64,000 bases of DNA from Auriscalpium vulgare (taxonomy: Eukaryota > Basidiomycota > Agaricomycetes > Russulales > Auriscalpiaceae). The stretch spans positions 2,108,001 to 2,172,000 of the forward strand of contig JAHBBC010000004.1 in the NCBI GenBank assembly GCA_019915015.1, written 5' to 3'. Below, one piece after another: positions 32,359-43,153 of this stretch. Numbering within the stretch: the stretch's first letter is position 1; each line of letters starts with the position of its first letter. The notes under the pieces are model-generated. The model searched no databases. It was not told the DNA's origin and was given only the letters and a program-made list of their open reading frames with translations. The translations under genes and the position numbers were made by a program.

Positions 32359-33707
32359 TGATACGCCTGCTACGCGTGTGGCTACTGTTTGCGCATTTTC
32401 GATGCACTGTGGCACTCGCACAGTGGCTCCGACCGTTGCCATGCATCCCCGACTCTATCGTTCTCGCCGAAACGCTCGCACAACAGCTAGCTCTGTAGCT
32501 GTCCGCGCAATCGTTCGCTGCAGTTCGCGGACGCTCGCTCTCACTCGCACATCATCCTACGACAGTCGCCGAAGTCCCGCCACGTCCCCTGCACCCTAGT
32601 CACTCATCAGCAGTCAGACAATGTTCTCCCAAGGTCGCACCGACTCGCTATACGTTCAGGCGTGCATACACAGTTCGCGTACACTCGCACTCGACATCGC
32701 TGCTTCGCCCGAGCATCGCTACACGTTTGCACCGTTCGCCTGAGCCAGCCACGTCATCGCCGAGGTCGCCCGACTCGCCCGAGCATCTAGAGCAGTCCAT
32801 CAACTGCATAGTCCGTCGGATCTTGGCCATGTCTCACATCAATTAGCCCACATCGCCAAAGCCCGAGCCATGAGATAGCGACCCCGTCCACGTCGTCGCA
32901 GCCGTTCTCCGGCGCTCGCCTGTACTCAGCGGACACAGCTGCACATGCCCGACCTCCCAGCGACTCAGAGATGCAGCGCAGACTCGCAGACCATCGAGCT
33001 ATTGCCCAGCAACGCAGGAGACAGTGCCCAAGCCCGAGCCATCAGTGATCCGGATCAACGACCGCTTTTGATGCGTCGCTGATGCGCCCCGAGTGTCTCG
33101 GAGACTTTGCTGGAGATATCTCCGCTTTTGTGTCTAGGCCTTTGATATCTCTTCTCTCTCATTCGCTATAATTCGCCGATGCCTCGCACGGCTTCGCTGA
33201 CTGCATCGCATGACTCGTGTAGCTACTCCGACGCATTTTCCCATGTATAAGTGTAGCTAGCAGTGTCTGCATGCAATAGGAACTTCTCCCCCCAGAGACA
33301 GCACCTCAAACCTCGAGAACTATCGTCTTTCATCTTCGCAGCACATCGTTTAGCCCTTTTATCGACATCGACATTGCATTCACCTTCGCAGCGCATCGTT
33401 TACGCACTTGCATATTGAGAACCTTCGCCCTATCGTCGCCCATCGTCGCCCAGCGTCGCCTACCGTCCCCGACCTTCGCCCTACCTCCCCGACTCTCGCT
33501 ACGCCACCCCAAGCCTTGTATTGCCGCCCACACCTTCGCCGACACTCCCCCTCATCCCCCGTCGCTCGCTACACTTCCCCAGTGACAGCTGCGACTCTCC
33601 GAGCCCTCTGGTAGACCTGGGACACGCCCCCCAACTAAAACAGTACTACTCGACGAGCAGGGTTTGGTTTTGTCATCTGACCGCCTGTCCGACGAGTTTG
33701 GTCATCA
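32359..33707 (+). repeat. Ty3-A 5' LTR
   Basis: Starts tgatacgcctgctacg and ends gtttggtcatca. It has the same length as the 3' LTR, and every segment I compared is the same. ORFs within it are without family support. Confidence 0.95.
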
Positions 33708-33710
33708 TTT

Positions 33711-36359
33711 GTGGAGCCCACCGCGAGGGGCACTACCAGAATTCTTCCAGGACGCTCATCCTCGACCCCCCCCTCTCGTCGACATCGCTATCCGACTCGC
33801 GTCTCGTCGCTCGCAGAGGAGCTACGTGAATCGTTTGTCGTTTGGCCCCCCAGTCCAGGAGAGCTCTTTTCCTCTGTTCCCAGTCCTTTTGCAACCCACA
33901 ACAACCTCTCCGACGTCTCGCACAGCGACAGCGAGGTTCAGCAAATTTTAGGAGACCTTTCACCGTTCCCTGGAGCCGCTACACCATCGCCTTTGCATCG
34001 TCCGCAATCGCATCGCACACCCGATCGCACACCCCCGTCGCCGTCGCCACAGCCGTTATCGCCACCTGGTAATCTCACCGATCGCCTTGCATCACGTCCG
34101 ACATCGTCTAGCGTCAATCCACTCCCTACAACTGCCCTACCCACTCCAGTCAATCCCCTACCTCGTCGCATCATGGCTACTCCCGCTATGCCCGCCCGTG
34201 GTGATCGCACCGCTCCGACGTTTACACCCGAACAACCCCGATCGATTAGGCGATTTTTCGCCGACCTCGAGATTCTATTTCTGCGCTGCACTATAGCCGA
34301 CGACGATGCGAAGAAGAAATGGGCGCAGAGCTATGTCCCAATCGAAGTCGCCGACCTTTTCGACGCTATGTCCGAGTTTACTGACGCGACCAAGACGTAC
34401 AAGGACTTCAAGGAAGCCGTCGCAAAGCTCTACCCAGGTGCTAGTGAAGACAAGGCGTACTCTGTCGCCGATCTCGAGCGCTTGGTCGCTGACCGCCATC
34501 GGAGAGGCATCGCGACTATCGAAGAGTTTGCTGCGTTCCATCGAGACTTCCTAGCCATCTCCAGCTACCTCATCCGCCATCGCCGACTCTCCGACCTGCA
34601 GCAACAGCGCGAGTTCGTTCGTGCATTCCCACCCGAGCTCTGGAAGTTTGTCCATGCTCGCTTGCAGATCAAGAAACCAGATCACGAGCCTGAGGACCCG
34701 TATCTCGTCGCAGACGTTAAGGACGCAGCCAACTATGTTCTCCATGACACAGCAGCACCGTCCGTGCACACCGACTCGACCAGCATCGCCAGTTCGTCGC
34801 TAGCGTCCGCTCCAGCAATCAAGACCGAGGAGCTACTCGCTACGCTCGTCCGATCGCTCACGCAAGCAGTCCAGGCGAACGCTATCGCTCCAGCGACGTC
34901 CACCACGAATTCGCCCGCGCCCACCGACGCTCCTCGTCGAGACAATCGCTGCCATTACTGTGGCATCGCCGAGCATCGTATAGTGCAATGCCCCACCGTT
35001 GACGAAGACATTCGCACAGGATATGTCAAGCGCAATCATGAAGGTCGTGTTATCCTAGCCAGCGGTGCCTTCGTTCCGACCTCGATTGTCGGCAGCTATC
35101 TTCGCGAACGTGTTATGGAATGGCACAGGCGAAATCCAGGCCAGCGCGCCCAAGCGCAGATGATGATCGCAATCGAACCGCTATCGACGTTCACGCTCTC
35201 CACCGACGATCGCATCGCTGCCCTTGAAGCTGAGCTGTCTGCACTGCGAGGCTCACGCGAGTCGTACAAGCTGGTCTTCGACGGCGTTGAAGTGCCCTCT
35301 CGTCGACCTGCGGCCGCAAAGCCTGCGCATAGCCCAGCAGCTTCCACCCGAGACGTTCGCGCTCCAGCCACGAGCCATACGCCGCAAGTTCCCCGAGCAC
35401 CAGTGCACCCTTTCGCCGAAGCACGCGACGCTACTACAGCCCCAGTCAAGCCTCGTTTCGTCCCAGCGGATCCGCCTAGACCACCGGCAAACGCTCGCGA
35501 CGGTGCATACAAGACAAACGCGCCGGTACACAAGGCAGAGATTGCAGACAAAGTCTTCGCCCGCTCGATGAAAGCCAGTTCGATTACGCTCACACCCGAG
35601 GAGCTCCTATCGCTTTCGCCAGAGGTTCGCGCCAAGTACCGCGACGTCGTAACACCTCGCCGATCAGCAAATGAGCAAGTCACGTACACTATGTCCACTT
35701 TCGACGAAGTCGCAGAAGCTGTCGTCTCGCCCGAGGCAGCTATCGCAGAAGCTGAAGCCAGGACCTTTGCCAACTTTGTCCCCGCTCCTCGCGTCATCGC
35801 ACCCGATCGCAGCAACCCTCCGCCTGGTGTTTTAGTCCTCGACGACCCGTACGAATCATATCTAATGGATCTCTCGCCTGAGGAGGAGCCAAAGACCCTC
35901 ACAGTCGCCCGAGAATCGGCAGCGCTTCGCTCGATCGACGCGATCATCGACAACAAGGATACAGTTGAATGTTTGCTGGACCCAGGCTCGCAGATCATAT
36001 CTATGTCTGAGGAAATTTGCCATCATCTCGGTCTCGCCTACGACCCCTCGATTCGCATTCGCGTTCAAAGTGCCAATACACATTTCGACAGCTCGCTTGG
36101 TTTAGCTCGCAACGTCCCAGTCAAAATAGCGAACATCACCATCTATTTGCAGATACATGTCATCCGCAACGTCGCCTATGACATCCTACTTGGTCGCCCA
36201 TTCGACGCGTTGACAGAGAGCATCGTGCGCAACTTCAAGAATGAAGATCAGACGATTACCTTGCGTTGCCCGAACTCGACGAGCGTGACGACCGTGCCTA
36301 CGTTCGCCCGAGGGAAGCATCGATTTCGAGTCCCCGCTGAGACAATATTCACTGCTTGA
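33711..36359 (+). CDS. gag: Ty3-A gag-protease ORF
   Basis: The frame is open from inside the LTR end (after TGA 33678-33680) to TGA 36357-36359. The first ATG is at 34173 (MATPAMPARGDRTAPTF), yet the 150 codons before it are conserved in Ty3-B (RYPTRVSSLAEELRESFVVW against RYQLRSATLADEVRRSHVVY), so they are probably translated, perhaps from GTG 33711. Then comes the gag core (RRFFADLEILFLRC, DLFDAMSEFTD, EFVRAFPPELWKFVHARLQ), a CCHC knuckle CHYCGIAEHRIVQC (about 34950-34995), and the retropepsin domain with CLLDPGSQIISMSEEI (Asp in D-x-G) and YDILLGRPFDA. Pol follows in the +1 frame. Confidence 0.9.
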   Translation: MEPTARGTTRILPGRSSSTPPSRRHRYPTRVSSLAEELRESFVVWPPSPGELFSSVPSPFATHNNLSDVSHSDSEVQQILGDLSPFPGAATPSPLHRPQSHRTPDRTPPSPSPQPLSPPGNLTDRLASRPTSSSVNPLPTTALPTPVNPLPRRIMATPAMPARGDRTAPTFTPEQPRSIRRFFADLEILFLRCTIADDDAKKKWAQSYVPIEVADLFDAMSEFTDATKTYKDFKEAVAKLYPGASEDKAYSVADLERLVADRHRRGIATIEEFAAFHRDFLAISSYLIRHRRLSDLQQQREFVRAFPPELWKFVHARLQIKKPDHEPEDPYLVADVKDAANYVLHDTAAPSVHTDSTSIASSSLASAPAIKTEELLATLVRSLTQAVQANAIAPATSTTNSPAPTDAPRRDNRCHYCGIAEHRIVQCPTVDEDIRTGYVKRNHEGRVILASGAFVPTSIVGSYLRERVMEWHRRNPGQRAQAQMMIAIEPLSTFTLSTDDRIAALEAELSALRGSRESYKLVFDGVEVPSRRPAAAKPAHSPAASTRDVRAPATSHTPQVPRAPVHPFAEARDATTAPVKPRFVPADPPRPPANARDGAYKTNAPVHKAEIADKVFARSMKASSITLTPEELLSLSPEVRAKYRDVVTPRRSANEQVTYTMSTFDEVAEAVVSPEAAIAEAEARTFANFVPAPRVIAPDRSNPPPGVLVLDDPYESYLMDLSPEEEPKTLTVARESAALRSIDAIIDNKDTVECLLDPGSQIISMSEEICHHLGLAYDPSIRIRVQSANTHFDSSLGLARNVPVKIANITIYLQIHVIRNVAYDILLGRPFDALTESIVRNFKNEDQTITLRCPNSTSVTTVPTFARGKHRFRVPAETIFTA

Positions 36360-39300
36360 ACATCTCGCTGACGGAGAAGAAGTTGCCCTCATTCTAGAAG
36401 GCGACGATCAAAATGTCCGCGCTATCGCATATACCACACTCGACTCGGCGGACGAGTCTTCGCTTCAATTCGCCTATTTGACCGCTTCCGACGCTCGCTC
36501 TTTACTCCCCGATCATGCTATGCCTTCCTCTTTCACTCTATTATTTCCCGATTCCGCCCCGACTACCGCAGCAACTTGCCCGACGTTCCCTACCGCTTCT
36601 AAGCCAAATATTTGTTCGCACACTTTGCCTGAGTTCTCGCCCGATACCCCCGACCTCCCAACTCGCTCCACGTTCGCCAAGCGCAAGTACAAACCTGTCT
36701 CGCAGAAGGTCAAGCCGATCCTAGGTTCAGTCGCAGAAGAATTTCGCATCATCCGAGACATCAAAGGAGACCCGCTCGCATCGCTACCTTATCTCCCAAC
36801 GCATCCGACGCTGTTTACTCCCACAGGACGCTACACACAAGAACGCAAGGACACTGTCGATCGCCAAGAGTGCTATGCGTTCCTACAGCCAGCTGAACGC
36901 GACCTGCTTCATCATGTCATCGCAGTGCACAACGACGCATTCGCCTGGGATGACACTGAACGAGGCAGCTTCAAGCGAGAGTTCTTTCCACCTGTACAGA
37001 TCCCTGTCGTACCGCATACACCCTGGGTACAGCGAAATATTCCGATTCCACCTGGCATTTACAAGGAAGTCTGTGCACTCATTCGTCGCAAGATGGATGC
37101 GGGCACCTACGAGCCTTCGAACTCATCCTATCGCTCTCGCTGGTTTTGTGTCGCAAAGAAAGACGGAAAGTCGCTGCGAATCGTACACAGTCTCGAGCCT
37201 CTCAACGCAGTCACAATCGCACACTCTGGAGTCCCCCCGACGCCCGAGCATCTCGCCGAACAGTTTGGTGGTCGCGCATGCGGAGGAATCCTCGATTTAT
37301 ACGTTGGCTACGACGAGCGACTTATCGACGAACGCTCTCGAGATCTCACGACGTTCCAGACGCCCTTTGGAGCCCAACGACTTGTCACCCTTCCGATGGG
37401 TTGGACGAACTCAGTGCCTATTTTCCATGACGACGTTACGCACATTCTGCAGCCCGAAATTCCAGCGATTACAGTCCCCTACATCGACGACATACCGCTC
37501 AAAGGACCTGCGACCGAGTACCCCGACGAAGATGGCATCGCAGAAGCTATCCCCGAGAACGCAGGGATTCGCCGATTTGTCTGGGAACATTTCCAGAATG
37601 TCAATCGCATATTGCAGCGCATGAAGTACTCTGGAGGAACGTTCTCTGGAACCAAGTCGATCCTCATCAGCCGCGAGTTCACCGTTCTAGGACATCGATG
37701 CACACCAGAAGGACGTCGCCCCGACGACTCGACCGTCTCAGTGATCCGCAACTGGGGCCCTTGTAAAGACCTCTCGGACGTTCGCGCATTCCTAGGAACC
37801 ATCGGAGTTTGTCGCATATTCATCGATTCATTCGCCAAACGCGCACACATCTTGACGCATCTCACTCGCAAAGGTGTCCCGTTCGAGTTCGGACCGCAGC
37901 ACATAGCAGCGCAAGAGGATCTCAAAGCAGCTTTATTAGCATCGCCAGCACTGCGCGCTATCGACTATGAATCGCCCGACCCCGTTATTCTCGCTGTCGA
38001 TTCGTCCTACATCGCTATTGGGTATATCTTAGCCCAAGACGTCTGGACACCCAAAAGGAAGATCCGCTATGTCAATCGGTTCGGGTCGATCACGCTGAAC
38101 GACCGAGAGCGTCGTTTCTCTCAGCCGAAACTCGAGATCTATGGCTTATTTCGCTCGCTGCGCACACTCCGTCTTTATTTAATCGGTGTTCGCAACCTGA
38201 TAGTTGAAGTCGACGCGACTGCGATTAAGGGAATGCTCAAGAATCCCGACCTCGTCCCCAGCGCCAGCATCAACCGATGGATTCTCGCTATCATTACTTT
38301 CCACTTCGTCCTCCGCCATGTACCAGGTATCAGCCATGGCCCCGACGGTCTCTCGAGACATCGCGACGAATCGCCCAAGCAGTCCGAGCACGACGACGAC
38401 TTCGACGACTGGCTAGACAATGTACACGGCTTCCTTCATATAATTTATCCCTCGCCTTCAGCCTTTCGATCGCGCATACTCGCCCCGCCCACCCACCCTT
38501 TGTCGATACTCGCTACGTTCTCGCAGACCGAGGACGGTCCTGAAATCAGTGAGGAGGAGGTGCCCGAGCTCAGCTACGACGACGTCCCTCGCTCCGACTC
38601 GGCGAAAGCCCACGACAAGCGCGTACAAGCAGTCCACGATTGGCACGAGAACCCAGTACGCCCAGCTCAGATGTCCGAGGCAGAATTAGCAACATTCATC
38701 CGCTACGCGACTCGCTTTTTCATCGACGACACTCGCCTATGGCGCCGCAGTCCCGACGGTGCACACAAGCTCGTAATTCAGCCAGCCAGTCGACTCAGAG
38801 TACTCGCAGAATGTCACGATCGAGCTGGACATCGCGGAATCTTCGCTACAAAATCGCTCATACAGGAACGCTTCTGGTGGCCGGCATCCGAGGCCGACAT
38901 CATGTGGTACGTTCGCAGCTGCCTCATCTGCCAGCAACGCCAAAAGCGACAAGTTCTTATGCGCCCGACCGTCGCACCGCCTGCCGCACTCTTTGCCAAG
39001 ATCTACGTCGACACTATGCATATGCCGCCCTCAAATGGTTATCGCTACATCGTTCAAGGTCGCTGTTCGCTCACGCACTACCCCGAGTTTCGCCTATTGC
39101 GACGCGAGACAGCCAAAGCCATCGCAGACTGGGTCTTTGAAGATATCCTATGTCGCTGGGGTTCGCTCAGCGAGATTGTTACAGACAACGGCGGTCCATT
39201 TGTCAAAGCTCTCGACTACCTATCGAAGAAGTACAACGTCCGACATATTCGCATCAGTGGCTACAACTCCCGAGCAAATGGAATCGTAGAACGTGCACAT

Positions 39301-40011
39301 TTCGACGTACGACAAGCCCTATACAAGTCCTGTGACGGAGAACAGAATCGCTGGTCGACAGCGGCGCACACCGTTTTCTGGTCCGAGCGACTGACGACTC
39401 GCCGTCGCATGGGTTGCTCGCCCTACTTCGCTGTTACAGGCTGCCACCCGCTGATTCCACTCGACATCTCAGAGGCGACGTACCTTCTTCCTGCACCAAC
39501 ATCGATCCTCTCGACCACCGATCTCATTGCGCGCCGCGCTATAGCACTGCAGAAACGACATGAACATGTCGCAGAACTTCGCTCAACAGTCTATGAACAT
39601 CGGCTTGCCGCCGCGAAACGTTTTGAGCAAGAACACGCCGCTACAATCCGAGATTTCGACTTCAAGCGAGGAGCGCTAGTCCTTATTCGTCACACAGCAA
39701 TCGAGAAGTCGCTGAACCGCAAGATGCGCGCTCGGTACCTTGGTCCGCTCGTAGTCATATCAAGGAACCGTGGAGGTGCCTATCTTGTCGCCGAGCTCGA
39801 CGGTTCTGTTTTCGATCGCCCTATAGCAGCATTCCGAGTCATCCCATTCTTTGCACGCAAGGAGATTAAGCTCAGTCTCGACGCTATCGACATAGACACA
39901 GCCCGACTTCGTGACCTCGAAGCCTCGCAGTCCCTAGGAGATGACGACGATCTTGAAACGCTACCAATCGCCGAAAACGACGAGCCCGATCATGCACAAG
40001 TTGAAGACTAG
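36289..40011 (+). CDS. pol: Ty3-A pol ORF: reverse transcriptase, RNase H, integrase
   Basis: It is open from just after TGA 36286-36288 to TAG 40009-40011 and overlaps the gag-protease ORF by about 70 nt in the +1 frame, so a frameshift is the likely expression route. RT: FCVAKKDGKSLRIVHSL, GYDERLIDERS, TTFQTPFGAQRLVTLPMGWT, VPYIDDIPL (YIDD at 37480-37491). The RNase H region starts ILAVDSSYIAIGYIL. Integrase has the HHCC finger (HDRAGHRG ... CLICQQRQ, about 38814-38940), then IYVDTMHM, EIVTDNGGPF and GIVERAHFDV as the D, D and E. No chromodomain is recognised at the C-terminus. All key residues seen are present. Confidence 0.9.
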   Translation, partial: RPCLRSPEGSIDFESPLRQYSLLEHLADGEEVALILEGDDQNVRAIAYTTLDSADESSLQFAYLTASDARSLLPDHAMPSSFTLLFPDSAPTTAATCPTFPTASKPNICSHTLPEFSPDTPDLPTRSTFAKRKYKPVSQKVKPILGSVAEEFRIIRDIKGDPLASLPYLPTHPTLFTPTGRYTQERKDTVDRQECYAFLQPAERDLLHHVIAVHNDAFAWDDTERGSFKREFFPPVQIPVVPHTPWVQRNIPIPPGIYKEVCALIRRKMDAGTYEPSNSSYRSRWFCVAKKDGKSLRIVHSLEPLNAVTIAHSGVPPTPEHLAEQFGGRACGGILDLYVGYDERLIDERSRDLTTFQTPFGAQRLVTLPMGWTNSVPIFHDDVTHILQPEIPAITVPYIDDIPLKGPATEYPDEDGIAEAIPENAGIRRFVWEHFQNVNRILQRMKYSGGTFSGTKSILISREFTVLGHRCTPEGRRPDDSTVSVIRNWGPCKDLSDVRAFLGTIGVCRIFIDSFAKRAHILTHLTRKGVPFEFGPQHIAAQEDLKAALLASPALRAIDYESPDPVILAVDSSYIAIGYILAQDVWTPKRKIRYVNRFGSITLNDRERRFSQPKLEIYGLFRSLRTLRLYLIGVRNLIVEVDATAIKGMLKNPDLVPSASINRWILAIITFHFVLRHVPGISHGPDGLSRHRDESPKQSEHDDDFDDWLDNVHGFLHIIYPSPSAFRSRILAPPTHPLSILATFSQTEDGPEISEEEVPELSYDDVPRSDSAKAHDKRVQAVHDWHENPVRPAQMSEAELATFIRYATRFFIDDTRLWRRSPDGAHKLVIQPASRLRVLAECHDRAGHRGIFATKSLIQERFWWPASEADIMWYVRSCLICQQRQKRQVLMRPTVAPPAALFAKIYVDTMHMPPSNGYRYIVQGRCSLTHYPEFRLLRRETAKAIADWVFEDILCRWGSLSEIVTDNGGPFVKALDYLSKKYNVRHIRISGYNSRANGIVERAHFDVRQALYKSCDGEQNRWSTAAHTVFWSERLTTRRRMGCSPYFAVTGCHPLIPLDISEATYLLPAPTSILSTTDLIARRAIALQKRHEHVAELRSTVYEHRLAAAKRFEQEHAATIRDFDFKRGALVLIRHTAIEKSLNRKMRARYLGPLVVISRNRGGAYLVAELDGSVFDRPIAAFRVIPFFARKEIKLSLDAIDIDTARLRDLEASQSLGDDDDLETLPIAENDEPDHAQVED

Positions 40012-40204
40012 GCACCAGTCAAACATCGCCAGGATACCCTTTCGTTTGCCAATGACTTCCCTTTATTTCCCTCTATTTGTTTCACCCTTTTGCCGGTTCA
40101 TTTTGTTCATCTCACTATTCCAGAGACCAAGAAGGGACATTTTACCTACATTTAGGACGCACCCGCCAACGGCATACGCAATGACCGAGGACGGTCAAGA
40201 CTTC

Positions 40205-40217
40205 AGGGAGGAGGAGA
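40205..40217 (+). other. Polypurine tract of Ty3-A
   Basis: agggaggaggaga directly abuts the 3' LTR start and fits the primer for plus-strand synthesis. Confidence 0.8.
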
Positions 40218-41566
40218 TGATACGCCTGCTACGCGTGTGGCTACTGTTTGCGCATTTTCGATGCACTGTGGCACTCGCACAGTGGCTCCGACCGTTGCCA
40301 TGCATCCCCGACTCTATCGTTCTCGCCGAAACGCTCGCACAACAGCTAGCTCTGTAGCTGTCCGCGCAATCGTTCGCTGCAGTTCGCGGACGCTCGCTCT
40401 CACTCGCACATCATCCTACGACAGTCGCCGAAGTCCCGCCACGTCCCCTGCACCCTAGTCACTCATCAGCAGTCAGACAATGTTCTCCCAAGGTCGCACC
40501 GACTCGCTATACGTTCAGGCGTGCATACACAGTTCGCGTACACTCGCACTCGACATCGCTGCTTCGCCCGAGCATCGCTACACGTTTGCACCGTTCGCCT
40601 GAGCCAGCCACGTCATCGCCGAGGTCGCCCGACTCGCCCGAGCATCTAGAGCAGTCCATCAACTGCATAGTCCGTCGGATCTTGGCCATGTCTCACATCA
40701 ATTAGCCCACATCGCCAAAGCCCGAGCCATGAGATAGCGACCCCGTCCACGTCGTCGCAGCCGTTCTCCGGCGCTCGCCTGTACTCAGCGGACACAGCTG
40801 CACATGCCCGACCTCCCAGCGACTCAGAGATGCAGCGCAGACTCGCAGACCATCGAGCTATTGCCCAGCAACGCAGGAGACAGTGCCCAAGCCCGAGCCA
40901 TCAGTGATCCGGATCAACGACCGCTTTTGATGCGTCGCTGATGCGCCCCGAGTGTCTCGGAGACTTTGCTGGAGATATCTCCGCTTTTGTGTCTAGGCCT
41001 TTGATATCTCTTCTCTCTCATTCGCTATAATTCGCCGATGCCTCGCACGGCTTCGCTGACTGCATCGCATGACTCGTGTAGCTACTCCGACGCATTTTCC
41101 CATGTATAAGTGTAGCTAGCAGTGTCTGCATGCAATAGGAACTTCTCCCCCCAGAGACAGCACCTCAAACCTCGAGAACTATCGTCTTTCATCTTCGCAG
41201 CACATCGTTTAGCCCTTTTATCGACATCGACATTGCATTCACCTTCGCAGCGCATCGTTTACGCACTTGCATATTGAGAACCTTCGCCCTATCGTCGCCC
41301 ATCGTCGCCCAGCGTCGCCTACCGTCCCCGACCTTCGCCCTACCTCCCCGACTCTCGCTACGCCACCCCAAGCCTTGTATTGCCGCCCACACCTTCGCCG
41401 ACACTCCCCCTCATCCCCCGTCGCTCGCTACACTTCCCCAGTGACAGCTGCGACTCTCCGAGCCCTCTGGTAGACCTGGGACACGCCCCCCAACTAAAAC
41501 AGTACTACTCGACGAGCAGGGTTTGGTTTTGTCATCTGACCGCCTGTCCGACGAGTTTGGTCATCA
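40218..41566 (+). repeat. Ty3-A 3' LTR
   Basis: Starts tgatacgcctgctacg and ends gtttggtcatca, followed by the target duplication acgc and resumed LINE sequence. Confidence 0.95.
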
Positions 41567-43131
41567 ACGCCGCCCGCCTTGACGCTGCGGTTCGTGCTGT
41601 GGGATGGCGCAACCCAGATCCCACCTCCGCACTGAGCGTCGCGGAGGCCGGCGTTATGGCAGGCGCCTTCGGCATAGATGGTGAGTTGGTTGGGTGTCGT
41701 GGTCCCTTCTGTCGGCCGTGTGAGTCGGGTAGCGGGTGGTAGGGTGAGGGAGCCTGGCGCCGTGAAGATCCTGAAGCAGTCTGCGATCGAGGACTTGCAC
41801 GCAACCGTTGGGTTGAACAGGACTTCGTCGTGTGAAGTGCGTGCCTCCTCGTTCCGCCGGAGGCGGTGGTGTGTTAGTGTCAGGTTGTCGGGGGCAGGAG
41901 TCCTCGTTGGGTTCATTTTGGGGTCAAGCTGGAGGATGATTGCCTTCGCCCGTAGGGCGCACCTATGCGGGTTGTCGCAGCCGGCGGCGGTGTCCGCTGT
42001 GCAGTCAGGGCATTCGCACCGGCGCCACGTCGTGTGTCGGAGCAGGCCGTGCGTGCGTGACAGGCGTTTGCTGGTGTCTTCTAGGCGGCCAATTGTGGTG
42101 GCTTTGTGTGTCTCCTGTAGGCATCGTGTTACGATTGATTGTCGGCCTATGGCTGTCCCGAGGTGGAACCATGCGGGCAGTTGGTGTTTCAGGTCGTCCG
42201 ATAGTTGCAGTGCGGCGAAGTGGGCGTCGTTGTCGCGCGCCACCGCGAGCATCGTGACTATTTCTGATGGCAGGCTGTGTAGGCGTCTGCCTCGTGAGGG
42301 GATCGTCCAGTTCTGTAGCAGGGCGTTCATGCGGGCTGGTCCGGGGATTGTAACCGGCGCGATGCGGTTGATTAGGTGGTCGGTTAGGTGCGCCCAGCGG
42401 GGGCGCGAGTCGCTCATGTTGAGCCAGGATTGTAGCCACATGATTTGAATAGCGTCATTTCGCGCTTCGATGTCGAGGATGCCGAGTCCCCCTTGTTGTT
42501 GTGGGAGGTACAGGCTGGCTGTTGCTATGGGTGGGTGCGGGGAGGGGCGGCCCCAGACGAAGTCTCGTATGAGCTTGGTGATAGCTTTTTCTATAGCGGG
42601 GGGCATACCTTGCACTCTGGCGAGGTACTGGGTCATACCGCCGACGACCATCTGTATGATGAGTCGTTTGGCGTGGAGAGAGGGATGGCCTGCGGACCAG
42701 CGCTTGAGTTGTTTCTGTATTTTGTCGAGTACGGGTTCCCATGGGGCTTCGTTGTCATTCCCGTTCCCGACCCAGGCCCCTAGGGAGCGGACGGTTTCTC
42801 CGTCAGCGGCGATATGTGTCGTCTCTTTTATTTGTATCGGGTCTCGGGGGTGCAGCTTACAATTTCGTACGACGTGTCGTCGGTGTTTGCGCGTGCCGAT
42901 GGGCAGGTATTCCGTTTTATCGATGTTGAATTTGGCCCCGGACGCAGCGCACCATGCGTTGAGGATGCGCTGGACGTCGCGGTGTCGATCGGACTTCTTG
43001 AGGTACAGCAGGGTGTCGTCTGCGAAGAGGTTGACTATGAGGCGGGCATCGCCTTGGCCCGGGATCGAGAAACCTTGAAGGTTGGGGGCTGCGCGCAGCA
43101 TGCACGCCAGAGGCTCGATGGCTAGGTTGAA
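41567..43131 (-). pseudogene. LINE ORF, reverse transcriptase part (5' truncated)
   Basis: The frame runs FNLAIEPLACML, GFSIPGQGDARLIVNLFADD (the YxDD box as FADD, about 43003-43030), KFNIDKTEYLPIG, KRLIIQMVVGGMTQYLARVQ, QQQGGLGILDIEARN, then CECPDCTADTAAGCDNPHRC and the RNase H start LTIYAEGACHNAGLRD. The first half of RT and the endonuclease are absent. At the right edge a ~20-base partial repeat (ttcaac...ttcaac) marks the truncation point. Confidence 0.85.
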
Positions 43132-43153
43132 GTCTGCGGGCAGTCGTTGAACA

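Larger units (their letters stand above)
32359..41566 (+). mobile_element. Ty3-A: complete Ty3-type LTR retrotransposon
   Basis: Two 1349-bp LTRs (32359-33707, 40218-41566) flank gag-protease and pol ORFs. The target duplication acgc is at 32355-32358 and 41567-41570. A primer-binding-site-like tggagcccaccgcgaggg follows the 5' LTR by a few bases, and the purine tract agggaggaggaga (40205-40217) abuts the 3' LTR. ORFs are open and the LTRs look identical, so insertion is recent and the element may still be mobile. Confidence 0.95.
29786..43153 (-). mobile_element. 5'-truncated LINE (Tad-like non-LTR retrotransposon) with two nested insertions
   Basis: LINE sequence occupies 29786-30641, 31799-32358 and 41567-43153; the gaps are a solo LTR and Ty3-A. 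In reading order it encodes FNLAIEPLACML and FADDTLLYL (RT), a thumb region, a Cys cluster, an RNase H domain and a C-terminal CPLCGDTESLQHILLEC zinc motif. This is the order of fungal Tad-type elements. The poly(A) tail appears as a T-run at 29798-29811 at the left (3') end. The endonuclease and first half of RT are missing, so it was 5' truncated near 43131. A 9-bp repeat catcaatga at 29777-29785 and 43154-43162 may be the target-site duplication, although 12 bases separate it from the T-run. Confidence 0.8.

Noticed and set aside
32400..33700. Short ORFs in the Ty3-A LTR (repeated in the 3' LTR)
   Set aside because: They are duplicated only because the LTR is; no family features.
35096..35998. 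300-codon minus-strand ORF
   Set aside because: Antisense shadow of Ty3-A gag-protease in GC-rich sequence.
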